Source: Kordiimonadaceae bacterium (lineage in GTDB: Bacteria; Pseudomonadota; Alphaproteobacteria; Sphingomonadales; Emcibacteraceae). From it: DNA of 64,000 nucleotides. Shown one piece after another: positions 44,201 through 51,764 of the stretch. The stretch spans positions 62,001 to 126,000 of the forward strand of contig JACKKT010000004.1 in the NCBI GenBank assembly GCA_024236295.1. The letters run 5' to 3'. The position numbers were made by a program, and so were the translations under genes. Numbering within the stretch: position 1 is the stretch's first letter; every line of letters starts with the position of its first letter. The notes below the pieces were generated by a model. That model made no database searches and was not told the DNA's origin. It saw nothing but the letters and a program-made list of their open reading frames with translations.

Positions 44201-44989
44201 CTACAGGAAGTTATTCGGATAAATCATTGTCCGCCACATATGGGCAACCGGGCTGTTATCAAATCCAAGCCCATCTTCCGGTTGCTTGAAATGTCTGCCG
44301 ATAATATCTTCAAAATCATCAATTTCTGCTGTGACATTTGGGTCAAATGAATAAATGTCATTGATAGTGATTTGACGGGCTGTCATATACCATTTGTGGT
44401 TTCTTGCGTATTCTGCTGCTTCAGCAATATAAGGCTCCGGCTTAAAATCAGGCCCGAAATAACGGATGTAGGCTTCCGGATATGCATAACCAACTTCCTC
44501 GTCCGGATAGAATCTTAATGCCTGATGATATTTGATGGCCCAGGCTATTTCCTCGTCTACATATGGAGCAACCATTTGCGACCCCCAGTAGCCATGATCC
44601 ATCCTGATCAATCCGCCAACGGATATATCATGAAGCAGGCAGGCTAGGACAATTTTTTCCGGCAGTCCGTTTTTACTGGCGAGTCGGGCGCTTTGACACA
44701 TATGCTGAACGGACCCCAGACGTTTTTTGTAAAATTCGATCAGAGTCGGTTTTTCTGACATTTTTGGAAGGCGTGGATCTTCACCCATCATGAAATATTT
44801 GTCGCGCTTTACACCCTTTACAATTTCCTCGCCTTCCCTGCCATATGTCGTGCAAATGCCAGGTTTTACAACGATTTGGTCGAGCTCTTCACTCATGGCA
44901 AGTTCAAGTGCATCAGCTTTTTCAGAGGCAGACATAGCAGCAAGAGCTGATGCCCCGCCAACGGCTGCTAGAAATTTTCTTCGGTCCAT
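44201..44989 (-). CDS. Exported HD-domain protein, possible diiron oxygenase
   Basis: A 262-residue protein with a Tat-like N-terminus (MDRRKFLAAVGGASALAAMS) followed by an HD domain. Candidate metal ligands are His96, His120-Asp121 (LLHDIS), His132 (DHGYWGS) and His155 (KYHQALRFYPD). The 24- and 23-residue spacings of the outer His pairs and the HGYWG-KYH pattern resemble HD mixed-valent diiron oxygenases (PhnZ, MIOX) more than phosphohydrolases. It is cotranscribed with the MFS carrier inside the aromatic cluster. The substrate is unknown. Confidence 0.65.
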   Translation of the reverse strand: MDRRKFLAAVGGASALAAMSASEKADALELAMSEELDQIVVKPGICTTYGREGEEIVKGVKRDKYFMMGEDPRLPKMSEKPTLIEFYKKRLGSVQHMCQSARLASKNGLPEKIVLACLLHDISVGGLIRMDHGYWGSQMVAPYVDEEIAWAIKYHQALRFYPDEEVGYAYPEAYIRYFGPDFKPEPYIAEAAEYARNHKWYMTARQITINDIYSFDPNVTAEIDDFEDIIGRHFKQPEDGLGFDNSPVAHMWRTMIYPNNFL

Positions 44990-45077
44990 AATGTGATCCT
45001 TATTTTGCTGGTCATATCCGTAATATTATATCTATATTAAAACATAATACACGTGCTTTGTTTAAATCAACTATAGC

Positions 45078-45150
45078 TACTATTATAATAACAGTAAATA
45101 TAAAAATACAAGCTTGACTTAAACTTTTATTTGCTGCTATTACAATAACA
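45078..45150. promoter_or_regulatory. Operator palindromes, sites 3 and 4, in a divergent promoter
   Basis: Two copies lie between the HD-protein gene (minus) and the LigJ-like gene (plus): TACTATTATAATAACA at 45078-45093 and TGCTATTACAATAACA at 45135-45150. Each matches the perfect 16-mer at 14 positions. They start 57 bp apart, with a TTGACT -35-like hexamer between them (45114-45119). One copy per direction would let each promoter be controlled separately. Confidence 0.65.
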
Positions 45151-45190
45151 CTTTATATTAGTATAATTTACTCTTCAGGAAGGATCAGGG

Positions 45191-46192
45191 ATGTTAATTG
45201 ACTGTCATGCCCATGTTAGTGCGCCAGCAAAATTATGGGCTTATAAAGCGACTTTACTTGCTCATAGAGGCTCTCATGGTCGCGGAAAAGTCGTTATTTC
45301 CGATGATGAAATGATTGAAGCCCTAAATACCCCGCATATGGGGCCTTATGGCCATCTTCCTTACTTAAAAGAAAACAGTATTGATAAACAGTGCATATCC
45401 CCGCGTCCATTTCAGATGATGCATTCAGAAAGTCCGGCCAGAATTGTGGACTGGCTTCATGAAGAAGTGAATAATGTCATCTATCGGCAAACTCAGCTGT
45501 TCCCCGACATTTTTGTCGGGGTGGCAGGGTTGCCGCAGGTTGCCGGTCGACCGATTGAAGCCTCTCTCCCTGAGCTTGAGCGTTGTGTGAATGAGCTTGG
45601 CTTTAAAGGGTGTCTGCTTAACCCTGACCCATATGAAAATAGCGGGCAGGAAGCACAGGGACTTGGGGATCGGTATTGGTACCCTTTATATGAAAAACTT
45701 TGTGAACTTGATTTACCCGCACATATCCATAGTGCCGGGTCCCGTTCGGAGAGGACCCCATATTCACTTCATTTCATTAATGAGGAAACGATTGCGGTTC
45801 AGCACCTTCTTAAATCCAGTGTTTATGATGATTTTCCGGATCTTAAAATAATTTGTTCCCATGGTGGCGGGGCCATTCCTTATCAGATCGGCCGCTTTGA
45901 TTCAGCGTCCATGCGCGGAAAGGGCCTCAGGTTCCGTGAAAAAGTGCGTAAATTATATTTTGATACTGTACTATATTCTGAGGCAGCCCTTGAGTTGCTG
46001 ATTAAGGAAATTGGTGCCGATAGACTATTATTTGGCGCGGAATGTCCCGGGGTTGGCTCGACCCATAATCCGGATACCGGAAGAACCTTTGATAATATAA
46101 AACCCTATATTGACGGGTTTGATTGGCTTGCAGACGAAGACAGACAGGCAATATATTCGGGAAATGCAATAAAGGTATTTAATCTGGATTGA
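45191..46192 (+). CDS. LigJ-like amidohydrolase-family hydratase (4-oxalomesaconate hydratase type)
   Basis: A 333-residue amidohydrolase-superfamily protein with the HxH metal motif in MLIDCHAHVSAP. The segment LPELERCVNELGFKGCLLNP and following RYWYPLYEKLCELDLPAHIH closely resemble LigJ of Sphingobium, which hydrates 4-oxalomesaconate to 4-carboxy-4-hydroxy-2-oxoadipate. The RraA-type genes in the cluster would supply the next aldolase. An alternative is a resorcylate-type decarboxylase of the same fold. It heads the operon with the gentisate genes. Confidence 0.75.
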   Translation: MLIDCHAHVSAPAKLWAYKATLLAHRGSHGRGKVVISDDEMIEALNTPHMGPYGHLPYLKENSIDKQCISPRPFQMMHSESPARIVDWLHEEVNNVIYRQTQLFPDIFVGVAGLPQVAGRPIEASLPELERCVNELGFKGCLLNPDPYENSGQEAQGLGDRYWYPLYEKLCELDLPAHIHSAGSRSERTPYSLHFINEETIAVQHLLKSSVYDDFPDLKIICSHGGGAIPYQIGRFDSASMRGKGLRFREKVRKLYFDTVLYSEAALELLIKEIGADRLLFGAECPGVGSTHNPDTGRTFDNIKPYIDGFDWLADEDRQAIYSGNAIKVFNLD

Positions 46193-46224
46193 TTGCAGGC
46201 AGGGATTTCAAAGGGAAAATAATT

Positions 46225-47268
46225 ATGGCAGAAACACCAAAATCCGAAAAATTATCAAGCTTTAGTGAAAAGGTCACCAAGGATAATATCAGGCCGCTTT
46301 GGGACGTTCTGTCAACTCTTGTGACGCCGGAACCAAAAAGCCGCTGTAAAGCTGCTTTATGGAAATACGCAGAGGTTAGACCGCTTCTGATGGAAGCAGG
46401 TGGGTTGCTTACAGCGAAAGAAGCAGAACGCCGAGTTCTTATATTGGAAAATCCAGGAATTCCAGGCGAGAGCAAAATTACCACATCCCTTTATGCCGGA
46501 ATTCAGCTGGTGCTTCCTGGGGAAATCGCCCCGGCGCATAAGCATTCGCAATCGGCCTTTCGTTTCGTGCTTGAAGGGGGAAATGGGGCTTATACGGCGG
46601 TTAACGGTGAAAAAGCCTATATGGAAGTTGGGGACCTTATACTAACCCCAAGCGGGACCTGGCATGATCATGGAAATGAGAGTGATAATCCGGTAATCTG
46701 GCTGGATGGGCTTGATATTCCGATCGTTCAGTTTTTTGATACTTCTTTTATGGAACATCATACAAAAGACGAGCATCCACATGTTAAGTCGGATGGTGAT
46801 TCACTGGCCCGTTACGGCAGTGGCATGTTGCCAATGGATTATGAAGCCGAGATGCCGACATCGCCGGTTATCAAATATCCCTATTCAAGAACGAAACAGA
46901 TATTGAATAAAATGAAGGAAACTAAGGATTGGGACCCCTGCCACGGTCTTAAACTGATGTATGTAAATCCTGCCGATGGTAAATCGGCCATGCCGACGCT
47001 TGGGGCCTATATGCAGCTTTTGCCGGAAGGCTTCATTACGTCCTCTTACCGTTCCACCGATGCGACCATTTATTCAGTAGTCGAAGGTCGTGGTAAAACC
47101 AAAATTGGTGATAAAACATTGGAATGGGGACCAAAGGATACTTTTGTCGTGCCCAGCTGGCACCATCATCAGCATATGGCAGACAGTGAATGCGTGCTTT
47201 TCAGTTTTTCGGACCGTCCGGTTCAGAAAGCATTGGGCCTTTGGCGCGAAGATCGCGGAAACAGATAA
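46225..47268 (+). CDS. Gentisate 1,2-dioxygenase
   Basis: A 347-residue bicupin Fe(II) dioxygenase that opens gentisate to maleylpyruvate. The N-terminal cupin carries the ligands PAHKHSQSAFRFVLEG and GTWHDHG; a second cupin follows, with SYRSTDATIYSVVEGRGKTK. ATG 46225 (AAGGGAAAAT upstream) is preferred over 46189, which overlaps the preceding gene. The two downstream genes complete the pathway, making the assignment strong. Confidence 0.9.
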   Translation: MAETPKSEKLSSFSEKVTKDNIRPLWDVLSTLVTPEPKSRCKAALWKYAEVRPLLMEAGGLLTAKEAERRVLILENPGIPGESKITTSLYAGIQLVLPGEIAPAHKHSQSAFRFVLEGGNGAYTAVNGEKAYMEVGDLILTPSGTWHDHGNESDNPVIWLDGLDIPIVQFFDTSFMEHHTKDEHPHVKSDGDSLARYGSGMLPMDYEAEMPTSPVIKYPYSRTKQILNKMKETKDWDPCHGLKLMYVNPADGKSAMPTLGAYMQLLPEGFITSSYRSTDATIYSVVEGRGKTKIGDKTLEWGPKDTFVVPSWHHHQHMADSECVLFSFSDRPVQKALGLWREDRGNR

Positions 47269-47289
47269 TTAAATCAGGAGAGTTATATA

Positions 47290-47976
47290 ATGGGTTATGT
47301 TTTTGAACCATCCGCTATTTCAAGTGTTGCAATTCATGGGAGCAATGACCGCTTCCCGGTGCGGCGCATTTTTTGTGTTGGAAGAAATTATGCGGCCCAT
47401 GCCCGCGAAATGGGACGCGACCCAGACCGTGAACCGCCATTTTATTTCATGAAGCCGACGGATGCTTTGGTCGATAATGGTGTTGATGTTCCCTATCCGC
47501 CGCAAACAGGCAATCTTCATTATGAAGGGGAGCTTGTTGTGGCGATTGGTAAGGAATGCGTGAATGTCACAACAGAAAAGGCTCTTGATTATGTCTATGG
47601 TTATGCGGTGGGCAATGATCTGACCCGTCGTGATCTTCAACTTGATGCCCGTGACAAGGGGCGTCCTTGGGACACAGGCAAAGGGTTCGATCATTCAGCG
47701 CCATGCGCCGAAATTCATACTGTTGATCAGGTTGGTCATATTTCTGATGCCCGGATCTGGCTTTCCGTTAATGGTGAAATCAGACAGGACAGTAATGTCA
47801 ATAAGCTGATCTGGTCAGTGCCAGAAGTGATTGCAAATCTGTCCACTTTGTTTACATTGGAACCTGGCGACCTGATATATACCGGAACGCCGGAAGGAGT
47901 TGGCGCGGTAGTTGCCGGTGATGTCATCCGCGTGGGTGTTGATGGACTTACAGATTTGGAGACGAAAATTGTCTGA
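47290..47976 (+). CDS. Fumarylpyruvate hydrolase (FAH family, NagK-like)
   Basis: A 228-residue FAH-fold hydrolase splitting fumarylpyruvate into fumarate and pyruvate. Motifs are IFCVGRNYAAHAREMG, YEGELVVAIGKE (metal-binding Glu residues), GYAVGNDLTRRDLQ and GDLIYTGTPEGVGAV. The size equals NagK. An AGGAG ribosome-binding site precedes the ATG. It is followed with an 8-nt overlap by the isomerase that makes its substrate. Confidence 0.9.
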   Translation: MGYVFEPSAISSVAIHGSNDRFPVRRIFCVGRNYAAHAREMGRDPDREPPFYFMKPTDALVDNGVDVPYPPQTGNLHYEGELVVAIGKECVNVTTEKALDYVYGYAVGNDLTRRDLQLDARDKGRPWDTGKGFDHSAPCAEIHTVDQVGHISDARIWLSVNGEIRQDSNVNKLIWSVPEVIANLSTLFTLEPGDLIYTGTPEGVGAVVAGDVIRVGVDGLTDLETKIV

Positions 47977-48616
47977 TATTATTTTACATGGCATGTGGCG
48001 CAGCTCTGCTTCCTACCGGGTGCGTATTGCACTTAATTTAAAGGGGCTGGCCTATCAACAAAAAAATTATGTTCTGGCCAATAAAGAACATAAGACGGCA
48101 GAGTTTTTATCAAAAAATCCGCAAGGATTAATTCCGGCGCTTGAAGTTGATGGAAAAGTCATAACCCAGTCACTGACCATTATTGAATATCTGGATCATA
48201 TAAAAGCTGAAAACAGACTGCTGCCTATTGAAGTCGATGAAAGAGTGCGGGTGCAGTCAATTGCCTATGCCATTGCCTGTGAAATTCATCCGCTTAATAA
48301 TTTGCGTGTGCTTCAGTATCTGAAAAATGATTTGGGACAGGATCAGGACAGCATCAATAAATGGTACAGACATTGGGTGGCCGCAGAATTTACCGCGCTG
48401 GAAAATAAATTATCATCCGATCCGGCAACCGGGAAATACTGTCATGGGGATAAGCCCGGTTTTGCGGACTGTTTTCTTATTCCGCAAATTTATAATGCGC
48501 AAAGATTTGACTGTGATCTGTCAGCATATCCAACACTTATGCGCATTAACAAATCATGTCTGGAATTAGAAGCATTCAAGGAGGCAATACCGGAAAATCA
48601 GCCGGATGCCCCCTAA
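47969..48616 (+). CDS. Maleylpyruvate/maleylacetoacetate isomerase (zeta-class GST)
   Basis: A 215-residue glutathione-dependent isomerase. The N-terminal active-site signature is WRSSASYRVRIALNLKGL, followed by NPQGLIPALEVDGKVITQSL. Family alignment calls for a start just before SDIILHG; a TTG at 47969 with GGAG eight nt upstream fits and overlaps the hydrolase gene, whereas the longer frame from 47912 reads through unrelated codons. It converts maleylpyruvate to fumarylpyruvate between gentisate dioxygenase and the hydrolase. Confidence 0.88.
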   Translation: MSDIILHGMWRSSASYRVRIALNLKGLAYQQKNYVLANKEHKTAEFLSKNPQGLIPALEVDGKVITQSLTIIEYLDHIKAENRLLPIEVDERVRVQSIAYAIACEIHPLNNLRVLQYLKNDLGQDQDSINKWYRHWVAAEFTALENKLSSDPATGKYCHGDKPGFADCFLIPQIYNAQRFDCDLSAYPTLMRINKSCLELEAFKEAIPENQPDAP

Positions 48617-48628
48617 AACAACATTTCA

Positions 48629-48644
48629 GGATTATCAATAATCC
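48629..48644. terminator. Inverted repeat between convergent genes, weak terminator candidate
   Basis: GGATTATCAATAATCC is fully self-complementary around its centre and covers the stop codon of the HpaB-type gene, 13 nt after the isomerase stop. There is no following T-run in either direction, so termination is only a guess. Confidence 0.3.
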
Positions 48645-50140
48645 CCTTCCAGTTCAAGGAAATCAGCAATCAGGCTACGGGCATGGCTTAAATCCGTATT
48701 ACGCCAGGCATTGGCAACCATTACATTTGGATCACCTGAATGAAGGCGCTCATACATTTGCTGACGGGCACCATATCCATCACCGCTCAAATCCCAGGCA
48801 AATTTACAAAGTTTATGACGATCCATTGGGGAGCTGTCCTTACCCCGCATATAGACATCAAGATATTCTTTAATTTCCGGGTTGTTCCAGTCTTCTGCTG
48901 TCGGCAGGAAAATAAGGGAACTGGTGCCAATATGTTCAATCAGCTCGATGAAACGCTCTGAAACCATTGTTGTAAACGACCGTCTTTCCGGGGCCAGTGC
49001 GGGTTTATAATTTCCGGCAGCTGTTTTGGTTGCTTTAATCATGGATAGTTCAAAACTGGATTTAATTGCTCCCATATAGGTGCACATTTCACCAAGCTTT
49101 GCGATTACTTCCGGACGATTGATTACGCCCGACGTTTTGGCGAGCATCTCAGCAATGGCACAAAGTATCTCAAGACGGAGAATGGTCAGGGACCCACCGG
49201 CAAAACTGGCCCATGTCATCACATTTGATCTGAAAAGCTGGTTGGCTTTTAGCGGTTCACGGTATAGGAAAATCCGCTCCCACGGAATAAAGACATCATC
49301 AAAAATAATCAGGCTGTCCACTTCGTCATAAACAGCAGATGCCGGATGATCAAGTGGGTTACGTCCGCCGTGGGCTTCACGGGCAATTTGGCTTAAACCT
49401 GGTGCATCACAGGGAACAGTAAACCAGATGGCAAATTCTTTTTCGTCTTCCTTAAAGCCATAAGTCGGGCAGATCATAATTTCGTTGGAATAAAGGCCGA
49501 ATGTATTAAATCGTGCACCGCGAACGATGATGCCATCATCACGTTCCTTAACAACCCGTACACAGCGGTCAGGATCCTGGCTCGGTCGCAATGATTTATC
49601 CATGCAAGGGTCGTGAAGTCCATGGGAAAGGCACAAATCATTCTGACGGGCAAATTTTAAATAATCAGCGGCATTCTGGCCGAATTCCGGATTTAGTTTT
49701 GCCAGTTCATGACGTATGTCATACATTCCTACCGTCATTCCGGCCACAAAATCGGGCAGCCGGCCCAGCATCCCCATGGCATCATTAACCCAGACATCTG
49801 TGTTCGTTCTTTTTGCGGCCAGAATTTCTTTTGTATCCGGAACCGCATAGGAATAAGAACAGCGAATGCCATCTTCATCAATAAAGCTCATTTTATCCTG
49901 ATATTCGGGTTCATGCTGTTTATCATAGGATTCAGCAATTTTATGGGCCATTTTTGAAAATATCGGGTGGGTTGTGACGTCTTTTACACGCTCACCTTTA
50001 TAAAAAACAACGCGATCATCGCGGAGGCTTTCAAGAAATTCGGCACCATTCTTTACGCCTTTTCCCTTAATGTTCTTGTATGAGGACATTTTTACGTCCC
50101 GCTCAACCGCGGGCTTGTCCAGAGTTGTTTTTATATCCAT
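48635..50140 (-). CDS. HpaB-type 4-hydroxyphenylacetate 3-monooxygenase, oxygenase component
   Basis: A 501-residue FADH2-using hydroxylase of the HpaB/acyl-CoA-dehydrogenase-like fold. Recognisable segments are NGAEFLESLRDDRVVFYKGE near the N-terminus, GRNPLDHPASAVYDEVDSLI, FDDVFIPWERIFLY, and KFAWDLSGDGYGARQQMYER. It adds an ortho hydroxyl to a phenolic acid. ATG 50140 with TTGGAG upstream is chosen; the codon at 50152 is a TTG overlapping that site. A reductase is required and the C1-like gene at 38962 is the only candidate in the window. It has operator site 5 upstream. Confidence 0.88.
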   Translation of the reverse strand: MDIKTTLDKPAVERDVKMSSYKNIKGKGVKNGAEFLESLRDDRVVFYKGERVKDVTTHPIFSKMAHKIAESYDKQHEPEYQDKMSFIDEDGIRCSYSYAVPDTKEILAAKRTNTDVWVNDAMGMLGRLPDFVAGMTVGMYDIRHELAKLNPEFGQNAADYLKFARQNDLCLSHGLHDPCMDKSLRPSQDPDRCVRVVKERDDGIIVRGARFNTFGLYSNEIMICPTYGFKEDEKEFAIWFTVPCDAPGLSQIAREAHGGRNPLDHPASAVYDEVDSLIIFDDVFIPWERIFLYREPLKANQLFRSNVMTWASFAGGSLTILRLEILCAIAEMLAKTSGVINRPEVIAKLGEMCTYMGAIKSSFELSMIKATKTAAGNYKPALAPERRSFTTMVSERFIELIEHIGTSSLIFLPTAEDWNNPEIKEYLDVYMRGKDSSPMDRHKLCKFAWDLSGDGYGARQQMYERLHSGDPNVMVANAWRNTDLSHARSLIADFLELEGDY

Positions 50141-50205
50141 AAGAATCTCCAATTTTTAAATTGGGAAAATTCTATATCGTTTGTCACGGAGGATCAAGAA
50201 AAAAG

Positions 50206-50244
50206 TGTTATTATAATAACATTAAGGTTATTATTATGATAATA
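50206..50244. promoter_or_regulatory. Operator palindrome, site 5, with a degenerate second copy
   Basis: TGTTATTATAATAACA at 50206-50221 is identical to the perfect site 1. It lies 66 nt upstream of the HpaB-type start codon. A weaker copy, TATTATTATGATAATA (13 of 16), follows at 50229-50244. The identity of sites 1 and 5, nearly 14 kb apart at the two ends of the cluster, argues strongly for a single regulator. Confidence 0.72.
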
Positions 50245-50393
50245 TTAATTTTTTCCACTTAATAATGGTACGATCTGTAAAAATAAGACTGATCAGGCGA
50301 TGAAATTATATGAAAAATAATAGAATCTTTCAGGATTGATAATTTAAACGCCCTGTGTAATGATGGAAAAAATAAAATTGGGTATAGAGATTT

Positions 50394-51764
50394 ATGAATA
50401 AAAAACTTTGGGGGCAATGCCGAGTATTACAGTTTTTAATAATTATAATGCCTTCGATAATTCAGGCGCAGGAACTTTCAGATAATGATAAGATGTCGTT
50501 TGACGGCAATCCGGCCTATTCACAGACCTTTAAGGAAAATATTTCCAGTGCTGTCGCAACGCATCCAAGAATAGCGACGGCGATCGCCCAGCGCGATGAA
50601 CAAAGATATGTGGAGGATGAAGCGAGAGCCGGCCTCTACCCGCATTTGGAAGTGGGACTTACAGGACGTCACAGACTTGCCGATAATTTTGAAGATCGCT
50701 TTGATAATATTACCCAGCGCAGCTTACGGGATACGGCAGCGTACGTTACCTTGACTGGGCGCCAGCTGCTTTATGACGGAGGTAGTACCTCTAGTAAAAT
50801 TGCCAGTGCAAAATATGCTTTTTCTGCTGCCCATGAAGAATATAGTATGGAGGCCTCAGGGGTGGCACTGGCCGCAATTGAAGCGCATTATACAGTGTTG
50901 CTGCAGAGAATGAGGCGGGAATATCATCAGGAAAATGTTGATAGGCACAGAGATATCCTTGATATGGTCAATGAGCGTTTTAAGAGCGGACGTGGGCCAA
51001 ACCGTGATGTTACATTAATGGAATCGCGACTTGCCATTGCCGAAACAGAGCAATACAGAGTTCAGATGGATCTGGAAGAAGCGATCAGTAATTATGTTGA
51101 AGTTTATAATTTTGCCCCGGAAAATCTGAAAAGACCGGCACTTGTGCTTAATATCCCGGCAACGGAAAATGAGGCTTTGGAAATTGGATTTCAAAATAAT
51201 CCTATGCTGGTCATGGCTTCCTCGCAGTCACTTTCATCAAAAGAATATATGAATTCTATACGTGCAGAAAGACTGCCAAGTGTATCGGTTGAACTGGCAG
51301 CTACAAAATATGATCTTGAAAGGGGAAATCCGGATTATGATGTAACCGGACGAGTGGTGATCAATTACAGCCTTTATAATGGTGGAGCCAGTTCTGCGCG
51401 GATATCCCGCTCTCTGAAAAGTTATGAACGGGCCCGCCATACGGAAGATAATGTAATTAGGGAAGTGAACCGGAATATAAAGGTGGCCTATCAGAATATG
51501 GAAAGTCAGGCACGTCAGGTTATTAGCCTTCAAAAAGCTATGGAGGCCAGTCGGATAAACAGAGATCAGACAAGAGAGCAATTTGAGGTAACTGGGGGAA
51601 GCCTGTTTAATCTTCTGGAAGCAGAGAAAGAACACTTAAATGCAAAGGAACAGCATATTCGTGGTGTTATAGATTATGATATTGCACAGTTTAGACTACT
51701 GGATGCCATGGGAACTTTGCTGCCCGCTCTAAATATACTTATTAATAAGGTTAGCGATGAGTGA
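50394..51764 (+). CDS. TolC-family outer-membrane channel of a type I secretion system
   Basis: A 456-residue outer-membrane efflux protein. The signal peptide ends near IIQAQ (about residue 25). Two coiled-coil repeats follow, with beta-strand regions HLEVGLTGRHRLADNF and SVSVELAATKYDLERGNPDY corresponding to the duplicated TolC half. AgfC/LapE-like proteins of this length serve RTX exporters. It overlaps the ABC gene by 8 nt and begins the operon TolC-ABC-HlyD, so this system carries its own channel. Confidence 0.9.
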   Translation: MNKKLWGQCRVLQFLIIIMPSIIQAQELSDNDKMSFDGNPAYSQTFKENISSAVATHPRIATAIAQRDEQRYVEDEARAGLYPHLEVGLTGRHRLADNFEDRFDNITQRSLRDTAAYVTLTGRQLLYDGGSTSSKIASAKYAFSAAHEEYSMEASGVALAAIEAHYTVLLQRMRREYHQENVDRHRDILDMVNERFKSGRGPNRDVTLMESRLAIAETEQYRVQMDLEEAISNYVEVYNFAPENLKRPALVLNIPATENEALEIGFQNNPMLVMASSQSLSSKEYMNSIRAERLPSVSVELAATKYDLERGNPDYDVTGRVVINYSLYNGGASSARISRSLKSYERARHTEDNVIREVNRNIKVAYQNMESQARQVISLQKAMEASRINRDQTREQFEVTGGSLFNLLEAEKEHLNAKEQHIRGVIDYDIAQFRLLDAMGTLLPALNILINKVSDE

